A stretch of DNA of 64,000 nt from the NCBI RefSeq assembly GCF_003576645.1, contig NC_044917.1:1554139-1618138 (forward strand). Direction: 5' to 3'. The notes below the pieces were generated by a model, which made no database searches, had not been told where the DNA came from, and saw nothing but the letters and a program-made list of their open reading frames with translations. The stretch's first letter is position 1; every line of letters begins with the position of its first letter. Below are positions 24,701 through 34,011 of this stretch, piece by piece. This DNA comes from Ipomoea triloba. Its lineage: Eukaryota > Streptophyta > Magnoliopsida > Solanales > Convolvulaceae. Made by a program: the position numbers and the translations under genes.

Positions 24701-25522
24701 CAGATTTGAGCAAGTTCGATTGAGTATATATTTTTCACTTCATGAATGAGTTGAAAATGACTTGTATATTCCCTCCCATTCATCATTCATTTGAGCCACA
24801 TTACAATTTAATAATAACACAAAGTCATTAGTTATGCTGTGTGTATTGGCAATAGTCAAATTCAATAAGAAACAATGAATTTCCAATCTTATTCTCCCCA
24901 TTAGGAACTCCAGTTTCCAATTTGTCAAAATGTTACCAACACGCAATCCGGTGCACAAATGTTGGTCCAGTCTCAGCATTATTTCACTGGCTAAATTCTT
25001 GCAGCATTTGCATCCTGAAAGGTCAGCTGTCAGTGTTTCCATCTGTATGGTGTTTTCTTCAAACTGGCAGATAAAGCAATTGATCAAAAAGCAACGGAGT
25101 GTCGGAGTGGGAGCTTTAGCTATAGTTTGTTGCGAACGATTAGTCTCAGTCCATACTATCACATTATTGGGTTTAAGTTCAGTGCTATCGTACTGGCATT
25201 AAGGTTTAAATTTATTTTTAACAGGATAGGATCTCATTTCTGTATACCTCTTTATGATCAGAGCAGATTGCATTAATACAGGGTTTTTTTTTTTATTCAA
25301 ACACAAAACAAACCAAAAAACAAGGAAAGTTGCGAAGTGGAAGAATGTTGAATCCAGAAATTAATTAAAGTCTTGAGAACAGGCGGCAAACCACTCTTCT
25401 TTGAGCTGGTGAAGACGACGGCGCTTATGAGCACCAAAGTCGCCATCGGCGTCGTCGTCTTCCTCTTCGATGCCTCTCCATCGATCCAACAGCTCTCTCC
25501 TCGCAGCATCTTTCTTTGGCAT
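12728..25522 (-). CDS. SEN1/senataxin-like superfamily 1 helicase (21 exons traced)
   Basis: Minus-strand exons, highest first: 25392-25522, 24216-24600, 23346-23462, 23161-23243, 22028-22171, 21780-21928, 21561-21691, 21241-21363, 21087-21160, 20093-20680, 19882-19993, 19632-19769, 19077-19403, 18199-18451, 16636-18074, 16109-16505, 15062-15984, 14890-14955, 14685-14810, 14097-14341, 12728-14019. All keep one frame, about 2,414 codons. The start is MPKKDAARRELLDRW. The first 1,000 residues are the helical SEN1 N-terminal region. The Upf1-like helicase follows: Walker A GPPGTGKTKT (about 1528-1537), DEAA (VVVDEAAQALEP), GDPKQLPATV, YRMHPEISRFPS, VDGFQGREVD and RRMNVALTRAKLSLW. Such enzymes unwind RNA-DNA hybrids and act in termination and R-loop removal. 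Closest recalled homologue is Arabidopsis At1g16800. The C-terminus is unresolved: reading on past 12728 stops at 12654, while a spliced exon 12201-12337 also stays open. Confidence 0.9.
13065..13334 (-). repeat. In-frame tandem duplication in helicase C-terminal tail (45-aa unit)
   Basis: Two adjacent 135-bp units on the minus strand, 13200-13334 and about 13065-13199, each beginning SDVRNCKPA and ending KADKQ. Within them TSET and KQxNxxKADKQ are conserved. The units lie in the charged tail after the helicase core. Confidence 0.85.
17620..17973 (-). repeat. In-frame tandem duplication in helicase linker (59-aa unit with SIM-like motif)
   Basis: Two 177-bp units, 17797-17973 and 17620-17796 on the minus strand, both starting EHSSFKKLLPSGD and ending at an acidic stretch. 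Each holds a hydrophobic-then-acidic motif: LIVLSDDENEP in the first and SIVLSDDNNEP in the second. This has the pattern of a SUMO-interacting motif. The linker lies between the N-terminal helical region and the helicase core. Confidence 0.88.
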
Positions 25523-26329
25523 CTTCTGCAAACGCTCACCCTCCCGCCCCCTCTCCCGCTCGCTCTGTAATTCAATCTCTAGGGTTTTCGATTAAGGCGG
25601 GCAATAGACAACAGAAAAACAATAAAGCATTAAGGGAGAAAACGTTTGAGAAGTACGATTTCCACTTTGCCGTTTTTCGAGCCTTACAAGTTACAATATT
25701 ACATACTCCGTCTTTTGACACCGTTTCGTTATTTCCGCGCCACTAACCCAAAACGCGCGCCTAATATAGTTTTCTTTCCCCTTTTTTAATATGGTGACTA
25801 GGAAACCGTAAATCTCACACACAAATAATTTATCTCATGATGTTTTACCCGTTAAGATCATAAGTTGAAGTTTATGTAACGCATAACTCTCGTAAAAAAA
25901 TAACTCCAACTACATTGGTCAGATTATTGACTTAATAATCACAATGTTATAAGTTTGATTTTAACTATAGCAATTATTGACATCCTTAATTTGAATCGGT
26001 CAGTTGTGGATAATTTGTACTGGTTTACTTAGTGTGATTTTTCGCCGATTAATGTCATACTGCAGAACTTACTCAATGCACACTCTCGAATAATAACTGT
26101 CGATTTCTCTGGTTGCTATTTCAACATTAGACAAATTATGTTTAGTGGACTCAAAGAAGAACAAATTTACAATAATTAAATCTATAATTATATGTACAAT
26201 AATTATGTTATGCTCATTCGGCATCCTTTTTTTTTTCTCTCGGTATAGTTAGGGGGGAAACATAACACAACCAAAAGATAATGCATTGTTGCATTCTTGT
26301 TTTTGGACAATTTTTGTTATCAAAACCAT

Positions 26330-26380
<51 letters not shown>

Positions 26381-26589
26381 AGAGAGAGATAAGGATTCAC
26401 TGAGATCACCTTAATTATATGAGATCGTGATATTCGATCTTGGTCATCCATTTTTGTTATTTAGTGATTCAGATTTGATGTGTGTTTTATAGTTATTTTA
26501 CGCTCAAGATGATTAATGTAGGAACTTTGTAGTAATTTTGTTCATTATTTCATTTATTACCATTTTTGGAAACCATGATATTGTCAGTA
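25523..26589. other. Spacer upstream of the helicase start codon
   Basis: The first 200-300 bp are the helicase 5' leader and promoter (minus strand). The rest is AT-rich with no gene and contains a TA dinucleotide repeat. Confidence 0.5.
26335..26378. repeat. (TA)n microsatellite
   Basis: About 22 uninterrupted TA units followed by TGTGAGAGAGAGA. Likely polymorphic in length. Confidence 0.95.
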
Positions 26590-27104
26590 AAGGTCCGTTT
26601 GGAAAGCAGGAAAATGGCTTTCAGAAAATATTTTATGGAAAATCAATTTCCTTTTCCGTGTTTGGTTGCATTATGGGAAACTGTCTTGGTGTATTTGGTT
26701 TATTTTATGAAAAATGAGTAGAAGTATATAATTATATATTTTATTATTTTATTTAAAATATAAAATAATATAGAAATATATAAAATAATAATATTTATTA
26801 TACCAGCTCTGATTCGGCCGGAGACCATAGCAGTTTCCGACGGGCTAGTTTTTGGCAGAAACCAATCCGCGAGAATGGGTGAGATGGTCATTTTGGCCGA
26901 GAACATGCGAAACGGCCATTTTGACTAATCAGAAAAATGACTTACGAAAACAAATTATATAAGTTGTTTTTCAAAATTTTGGCTTGATTTTTCATTGTCA
27001 ACGGAAAACACTTTTTGTTGACCGCATTTTTCGGCTGTTGCCAAACACCGAAAACTCATAAAACAATTTTCATAAGTCATTTTCCGGTTTACCAAACACA
27101 CCTT
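26590..27104. mobile_element. Non-autonomous DNA transposon (MITE-like, hAT-style ends)
   Basis: The left end AAGGTCCGTTTGG followed by GGAAAATG is mirrored at the right end, which reads CATTTTCC then CCAAACACACCTT. The imperfect terminal inverted repeats are about 27 bp, enclosing 515 bp of AT-rich sequence. Internal copies of a TTTTCC-type motif recur near both ends. There is no transposase. I could not find a convincing target-site duplication, so exact ends are provisional. Confidence 0.7.
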
Positions 27105-27676
27105 AAGTTCCTTATACGATTAGTCTTCTTACTGTTCACTCACAGTCGTTTTAGTCTTCGTTCGAAACTCCAGTGCGGTAGTGCCGCCTCTCCCATCACG
27201 TCGGTGTGTACATACCGGAGAAGCTTCATGGTGAATTCTTTGCTCCGACATTCATAAAGGTTGAGGTCATCGTTTGCTGGTGGGGTGCAAGAAGTTGACT
27301 AAAACAATTTTACAAAATTATTTCAATAATATACAAATAATTATTTAAAACAATTTAGAAAACAAACAAAAACAAAAGCCGGCAGTCACAGCTGGGGACG
27401 GCCGGCTTTTGTTTTTGTTTTTGTTTATTTATTTATTTATTTTATTTAAAAATTATTAAAATTATTTTTAAAATACAAATTAATTTCACAACAAGACCAA
27501 ATATGATATAAATTATAAAATTTTGTACTTAATTTCAACTCAATAAGTAGTAACGTGCTAAACAAGTTATTATGACTCAATTGAACATTTTTACCTGTTT
27601 AGGAGGCTTTAATGGAGCTTTAAAAAAACTTTTTAGTATTTAAATGTAATTAATATAAATTAATAATGTTATTTAA
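27105..27676. other. Spacer with no gene seen
   Basis: AT-rich sequence between the MITE and the SINE. It holds the inverted repeat at 27368-27418 and nothing else I can name. Confidence 0.45.
27368..27418. repeat. Perfect 17-bp inverted repeat with short loop
   Basis: CAAAAACAAAAGCCGGC at the left is matched exactly by GCCGGCTTTTGTTTTTG at the right, with a loop of under 20 bases. Looser complementarity (A-rich left flank, T-rich right flank) extends the arms to about 50 bases. It could fold into a long hairpin. Confidence 0.75.
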
Positions 27677-27691
27677 ATATATTAAAGCCCA

Positions 27692-27815
27692 ACCCAACGG
27701 GGTAGCTCAAGTGGCAAGTGAGCTCTCCTCTTGGGCCAGCTCCTGTGCCTCTCGGAGCGAACGTGGGTGGACCCCGGACCGTTAAACGGACGGAAGCTGT
27801 CAATTTACCAAAAAA
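27692..27815 (+). mobile_element. tRNA-derived SINE with target-site duplication
   Basis: The 124-bp body begins ACCCAACGGGGTAGCTCAAG, has an A-box-like TAGCTCAAGTGG and a B-box-like GAGCGAACGTGG about 50 bases later, and ends in an A-rich tail. It is flanked by 15-bp direct repeats, 27677-27691 (ATATATTAAAGCCCA) and 27816-27830 (ATATATTGAAGCCCA), with one mismatch. These are features of a SINE moved by a LINE's enzymes. Confidence 0.85.
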
Positions 27816-27830
27816 ATATATTGAAGCCCA

Positions 27831-28493
27831 CTTTTGAAGTTGATTAGATTTGTAGGATATAGTATGAATAGTAAATGATTTGCACATGGGGTGATGTGGA
27901 AGTAAGAAGCAATATTTGACCGTGAAAGATTTGCAGGGATAATGGTAGTAGCTTTATGAAATACTAGTAATATTATAACTTGTGGTTTGCTACTCCATTT
28001 AATTTAAGAAAAAAAAATGTAGACATAGTCAAGTTACATTAAAGTAAAATACAATATAAATAATGTATACATACACACATTGAAAAAAACGTTAAAAACT
28101 ATGCATACATAGTCAAGTTACATTAAAGTTAAATACAATATAAATAATCAATACATACACACATTGAAAAAAACGTTTGTAAGTGTAAAATAAGTGAAGT
28201 ACAATATATAAATTATTGCATGATATTAATAAGTTTAATTATTTTTTTAATAATACTTTTAATATAATTTTTAAATATATAAATTTCAATACATTAATAC
28301 TAAATTTATTTAATATTATAAAAATACAAATTAAAATAATTTTAATAAGGGATCAGACAAAATACTATGGTGGGGGTATTAATCTTAGAGTAAATTGTAC
28401 GTGGTTATGTGTCAAACGCCTTGTGTTCAGTTTCGTATGGGAAGTTATGAGATTGAGTTTCAGTGAAAAAGGTATTAAGTCTTTGACTTACGC
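27831..28493. other. Spacer with no gene seen
   Basis: Very AT-rich sequence between the SINE and the next MITE. It contains only the tandem duplication at 28024-28177. Confidence 0.45.
28024..28177. repeat. Direct tandem duplication, about 70-bp units
   Basis: CATAGTCAAGTTACATTAAA through GAAAAAAACGTT occurs at 28024-28093 and again at 28108-28177 with only a few differences, separated by a 14-base spacer. Confidence 0.85.
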
Positions 28494-29583
28494 CTTGTTT
28501 GGTAAATGACTGTTAGCTGATTGTGTTGGCTGTTTGGGTTAGAAAGTATGATTTGTTGATAACATTAGCTGATTGTAGAAAGTTGTTTGATATATTAGTT
28601 GTTAGCTGATAGCTGTTTGGTATAATTTCTTTTATCAAAAAACTAATTGAAAAGGCTGCTTTGAGTAGCCTTTTGAATTTTAGCATTTTGAAGTTACGAA
28701 AAGCTTATTAATCAAACAACTAATAGTGATCAAACTACTTAAGAACGTAATCCAAGCCATCCCTACCTATGCCATGAGTGTTTTTCTCCTACCTCTTGAA
28801 GCTAGTAAGGAAATTGAGAGAGCTATGAATGCCTATTGGTGGGGATGTGAGGGTGAGAGGAGTAGAGGCATTAGATGGAAATGTTGGGAGTCTCTTTGTG
28901 TTCCTAAGAAATGGGGTGGCATGGGGTTTAGGAAGATCAGGGATTTCAATATCTCCATGTTAGCAAAATAAGCATGGAGGTTTATTCAATATCCTAACTC
29001 CCTTGTTGCTAAGGTCTTTAAGGCTCGTTATTACTCGATGGGATCCTTTCTTGATGCCACATTAGGAAGTAATCGAAGGATGGACCTTGGTTTCGTGATT
29101 AGAGATTCCGATGGAGTGTTCATTGCTGCCAAGCTTGTGCCATGGACGAGTCTATTTGAGCCTGGAGAGGCAGAAGCTCTTAGTGTCCGTGAAGCTCTCA
29201 AATGGACCAATAATCTTAATCTGGATAGGATTCAAGTTGAGTCAGACTGTGCTCAGGTGATCAAAGCTGTTGAAGATTGTTCCCTCATCTCTTCCTTTGA
29301 TCTACTGGTTAATGATATTAAGGAGTTAGCTAAAGGTTTTTCTGACCTATGCTTCTGGTTTGTTAAACGATCTGCGAATGGTGTAGCCCATGAGCTTGCT
29401 AGGGCTACCCTTTCTAAGTCAGATTGTATGGATTGTTTTTCGTTTCCTTTTCCTTTTATCTCGCATGTACTGAATTTTGATCTTGTTTAATATATTATCG
29501 TGTTTTGATTCTCAAAGAAAAAAAAATAGTGATCAAATAAGACAAAATTGACTGATAGACTGATTATTTACCAAACAGGACCT
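28494..29583. mobile_element. MITE split by a nested LINE insertion
   Basis: The left end CTTGTTTGGTAAATGACTG and the right end, CAGTC reading through TTTACCAAACAGGACCTT on the plus strand, are inverted repeats sharing TGTTTGGTAAAT. Internal GTTAGCTGAT/GCTGATTGT motifs are typical of plant hAT-type MITEs. Without the insertion at 28735-29524 the MITE would be about 300 bp. Confidence 0.75.
28735..29524 (+). mobile_element. 5'-truncated, internally deleted LINE (non-LTR retrotransposon)
   Basis: Flanked by a perfect 13-bp target-site duplication, AATAGTGATCAAA at 28722-28734 and 29525-29537, and ending in an A-rich tail (about 29512-29524). The first part encodes the end of the reverse transcriptase and linker (KNVIQAIPTYAMSVFLLP, then PKKWGGMGFRKIRDFN), with a stop codon (TAA) at 28969. 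The second part encodes an RNase H domain (GFVIRDSDGVFIAAK, EAEALSVREALKW, QVESDCAQVIKAV, VKRSANGVAHELARAT). The expected zf-RVT region between them is absent, so ATLGSN joins directly to RNase H. The copy is dead. Confidence 0.9.
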
Positions 29584-30336
29584 TAAAACAGGTTTAGAAA
29601 GTATAGATGAACAGTACAATATAATATAGTTAATTGTATTTAGAAAAAAAAAAAAAGAAGTATATGGTATATGATAGGTAAAATTGTAAAATGTACACCG
29701 TAAAAAACAGTAAAAGAAATTCAACGTTGAAGTCTAGATATAATTCGCGTAAAACAAGGAGTACGACACGACAGACGGACAGAGTGAGACCGGCGGGATG
29801 AGAACTCAAAAAGAGCGCTGAAAGTCATATACGGCTGACCCCATCAATCCATGATTCGTCATCACACTTCTAACGTAACCCTAATTCCATGGGGGTAGAT
29901 AGATAGGCAGATATTTCACTGTATATCATCATGGGATAGAAAGTAAACGCTTTGAAAGAATCTAACAAATACAGTAATTCAGTAAATAGGAAGAGAAAAG
30001 GATAAGCTCGCTCGGAGGAAGAAAAATATCTGCGCAGTTTGTATCTTTCGCTTTCGGATCGGCTGCAAAAATCCACGTTCAAAAAAACCCGGTCCGAATG
30101 ATCCAAAAATCTCCGTCCCACCCTCACTCCGACCAGGCATGTATTTCTTTCGTCTTCTTTCTACCCCCGGTCTACTCAGTTGTTCCTTTTTTATTGGATG
30201 ATGAAGTTAAGCAAGCAATAAACACATGCCTGAAAATGGCTTGAATCGTCTCCTTCCAGTTGAACCGCGTCTGTGTAAATATATATTTCATTCTCTTATG
30301 TTGTGTGTTAATGTGCGTTGGAACTGAATTCAAAAG
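29584..30336. other. Spacer and promoter/leader of the carrier gene
   Basis: The left part is AT-rich 3' flank of the MITE. From about 29,750 GC rises and no coding signal is seen until the ATG at 30337. The 5' leader may contain an intron, since GT donors near 30136 are plausible, but I cannot fix it. Confidence 0.45.
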
Positions 30337-32686
30337 ATGTTGGAGTTGAGAGTGGGGATGGAATCGCAGAAGAAAGGTCTCAGCTTTTACCCTCTGGTGG
30401 GATGCTTGGCGGAGCTGGAGTTCCACAAGGAGCCGGACTACAGAGACCATCTTCTCAGTTTCAGACTTCCTGATGTCGGTCGAGCCTTTCAAGTATGGCT
30501 TCCATTAATAACCAACATCTTGTTCTGTTTTTCTCTGTTTTTCAAGCGATCTTTACTGAGGCAGCAATTCATTTACTGTATTTGTTTGGAAATCTTTGGA
30601 AGCAGGATTTGAACTTTTCGCATTGATTCTCTTGATCAACATTAGTGTTTGCAGTTAAAAACAGTTGTATACTGGATTCATTTTTAGACTTTATACTGTT
30701 TCTCTTTTGTTTAGTACTAGATGCTCAATAATTGGTCAAATCTGAAGTGGATAAAGTTGTCTGTTTAAAGATTTATTTATTTATTTATTTCCACTTTCTT
30801 TCTTCATAATCATTATTTGGCAAAAAAATATTTGGAAATTTAAGCTAACTTCTTTCCATTCTTAATTATTTGAGCACACTGAGTTATCACAATTCACCCC
30901 CATGAGTCCATGATAAACCCAGACAAGTTGTTATCTTTGGTGAAATATGAGTAGCATTTACAGAATGATTTCATTTGCTTCAGGATTTTATGAGGACCAG
31001 AGAGGTTGCTGAGTTTTTTAGTGGTGCTATGGCTGGGGCTATGACTAAAGCTGTTCTTGCTCCTCTTGAAACCATCAGGCCTGCTCTGCTTTTCTTCTTC
31101 TCTTCTTGCTTTATGAAATCCTTGAATCTTTCCTGCAGCTTTCACCATCTTTACTAGCTTCCTCAGCTCCCTACAACGTCTTTGGTTGTTATATTTTCTA
31201 AAGTTTAATCGTGTTTTGGATAACTAAATAGAGAATTGGACTGAAACATTGATTTAGCTTCCTTCCTTTTTGTCTAATTCTGTTCACAGTGTTGATGTCT
31301 CTTCTTTTCTTTTTTTTTTTTTTCCTGGAAATTTGTCTCAACATGACATTGCACTTTCTGAATTTTCCTCTAGCTGTTTAGCTAGACATGCAATCTTGAC
31401 CATCTGCAGAGCTAGGAATGTAGGCACTTGAGAGTTACCCTTATCTATGAGTAGACAGTGCTGTTTTGAAGCTATGATTGTATATTAAGAGTCTAATATG
31501 ACCCTTAAATTGAAATATCGTCCTCACTTTTTAAGTTAAAACATGCAGGACAAGGATGGTAGTTGGTGTTGGGTCCAAAAACATTTCTGGCAGCTTTATC
31601 CAAGTAATTGAGCAGCACGGTTGGCAAGGACTATGGGCTGGAAACACAATTAACATGGTGCGCATAATTCCTACACAGGCAATTGAGCTTGCGACATTCG
31701 AGTGTGTCAAACGAGCAATGACTTCAACTAAAGAGAGATGGACTCACTCTGGTGGTCCAAAGCTACAAATCGGTCATATTTCGTTGAACTTTCCTTTCTC
31801 ATGGCTCTCTCCAGTTGCTGTGGGCGGTGCAGCTGCTGGAATCGTGAGTACACTTGTATGCCATCCACTTGAAGTGTTAAAGGTATATTTTTTCCCCAGG
31901 AATTTGTGTATCCTGGATTCCGTACATCCATGAAAGAGTGTGTTGTTAAGTTTTCAATTAACCATTTCTTCTATGTGGTTTACAAAATTTTACTTACAAG
32001 CCTACTTGCTATGTTTGTTTTGGGAAACAGATCCCTGCTATTTGTGTATTAGATATCCAATCTTTCTAATCATTGCATCTCACAGGATCGCTTGACTGTA
32101 AGTCCTGAAATATACCCGAGTCTAAGCATTGCTGCGCGCAAGATCTACAAGGATGGAGGGATTGGCGCACTATATTCTGGTATTGCACCAACATTGATTG
32201 GCATGCTCCCGTATAGCACATGCTACTATTTCATGTACGAGACAATCAAGAAATCATATTGCCAGGCAAAAAACAAGGAATCTTTGAACCGTGCAGAGAT
32301 GCTTCTATTCGGAGCTCTCTCTGGTATGAATCTTGAAACTCAATCCCTGCTAGTAATCATGCATGCAGTCACTTCAAAATCCTTTTAAATGTATGTTTTA
32401 TGTTTTATGTTTATGTTTATGCCCTCCAACAGGCTTAACTGCGAGCACGATTAGCTATCCTCTAGAGGTAGCAAGGAAGCGTCTGATGGTCGGGGCTTTG
32501 CAAGGCAAATGCCCGCCAAACATGGTGGCTGCGCTATCAGAAATCATGAGGGTGGAAGGAGTGTCGGGCCTTTACCGAGGCTGGGGGGCGAGCTCATTGA
32601 AAGTCATGCCGGCTTCAGGCATCACCTGGATGTTCTACGAGGCGTGGAAAGAAATATTGCTTGGAGGGAAACAACATTACCTGTGA
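30337..32686 (+). CDS. Mitochondrial carrier family protein, Brittle1-like adenine nucleotide carrier (BTL1-like)
   Basis: Exons 30337-30492, 30984-31078, 31549-31882, 32086-32323 and 32433-32686 give 358 aa; a second ATG at 30358 would give 351. It has three mitochondrial-carrier repeats, each with the PxExx(K/R) signature: PLETIR (about 79-84), PLEVLK (190-195) and PLEVAR (284-289), plus SGAMAGAMTKAVLAPLE, GWQGLWAGN and GVSGLYRGWGASSLKVMP. The order and sequence match the plant Brittle1-like (BTL) subgroup, which moves adenine nucleotides or related compounds across an organelle inner membrane; the substrate is inferred. The second intron begins GC rather than GT: the frame requires ATCAG at 31074-31078 to join GACAAGG at 31549 to give ETIRTRMVV. 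It converges with the Pumilio gene downstream. Confidence 0.9.
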
Positions 32687-34011
32687 TATGATTCTCTTAA
32701 CTCACCTTTCAAATCTGATTTGTAAGATGAGACATCTGAACAATCTGTCGATATAACTTAAGAGTGTTTTTGAACACCAAAACCAGTCGTTTGCTGGAGC
32801 AGTGCAAGCGAGGGTAGAAGCAGGGGGATGTGGTCCTTCTTTATCCCCTTAATTAGTTCACTTTGAACTTCTGATGTTGGTGCCATTTTGACAAGCACCA
32901 TTACGATTTTCTTTTGTTTTTGTTTTTCTACAACCATGGCACTGTTTGGGAGATTGTTATAGTTTTTAACTATCTAATTAGATTTTAAATTGGAGAAAAA
33001 AACTTTTACACTATATCCGAAATAGTAAATTATGGTTACTAATCATGATTATTCTATAATTTCATTTTTTTTTACACATTTGAGGAAGTTAATTAGTATA
33101 GTTTTTTCCACAAGTTTTTAGGAGCCAAATAAGAAAGAAAGATGATGAAAAAAATAAGAAAAAAAAAACAATAAATGAGAGTTGGTGACCACTCTCAACG
33201 TGACTATGTTTTTTTTTTTTTTTTTAAAAAAAAATTTTTAAAACTTTTTTATTTTTAATTTTTTTGGTTTGGCCCACATTACAAGAAAAAAAAAATTCAA
33301 TTATCTTACAAGACATGAGAGGATTTTTATTATTATTATTATTATTTTCTGTTAGCTAGTACAAAATGTACACTATTTATTAGATTCAAAAGTTCAATTT
33401 AATGCTTCCTTGGAAACCTTTTTACATTAAAAAAAAAGAAAAAAAAAAGAAACATAAACCATAATGTTTTAGTAAATATGTTTCATTAAAAAAACCTAAT
33501 CTTTCACACACACAATTAAGGAAACATGTCATATTTCCTTACAACATTTCAAATCAATGAAATAGAAATTCCTTAAAAGGAAGGACCAGATATTATCCTA
33601 AATCAAATGAACCATGATTAGAGTTTAGAGAATGTCAATTTCTTTTTCATTCCTCGAAGGTCTATTCTCACACATTGCAATTTATACCAAACATTATCTT
33701 CCATAAGAAAGCCACAAATCATATATGCAAACACCATTATTTGTAACTAATTTAGAAAGCCATCAACATTTTCTCTACAACACTCACTGATTATTCTATG
33801 CACTCCTACAGATACAGCTTTTCAATGTTAACCACAACAGAGAACAACCTAGCTGACAACCAGACTGTCTAGTACAAGAAAGTAAGGTTTTCCGTCACAT
33901 CGTGGCTCGTGTCGTTCAATTTGAAGGAAATAGCCCAGCTTAAAGAATCCAAGCACCGAGCCCGGTGATGCTTCAAGAGTTCCCTATCCCGGCAGTCTAG
34001 GGTTCAGGTGA
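32687..34011. other. Convergent intergenic region
   Basis: 3' ends of the carrier (+) and Pumilio (-) genes face each other here. It is very AT-rich, with homopolymer T/A runs near 33,210-33,300 and a short ATT repeat near 33,330. I see no gene. Confidence 0.5.

Noticed and set aside
26700..26906. Short minus-strand open frame as a gene
   Set aside because: It lies wholly inside a MITE and has low-complexity Ile/Tyr content from AT-rich DNA.
27692..27815. Functional tRNA gene
   Set aside because: A and B boxes are too far from a cloverleaf fold, and the flanking duplications and A tail show it is a SINE.
28735..29524. Two reading frames at 28.7-29.5 kb as protein-coding genes
   Set aside because: They are reverse-transcriptase-end and RNase H fragments of one dead LINE with target duplications and an A tail.
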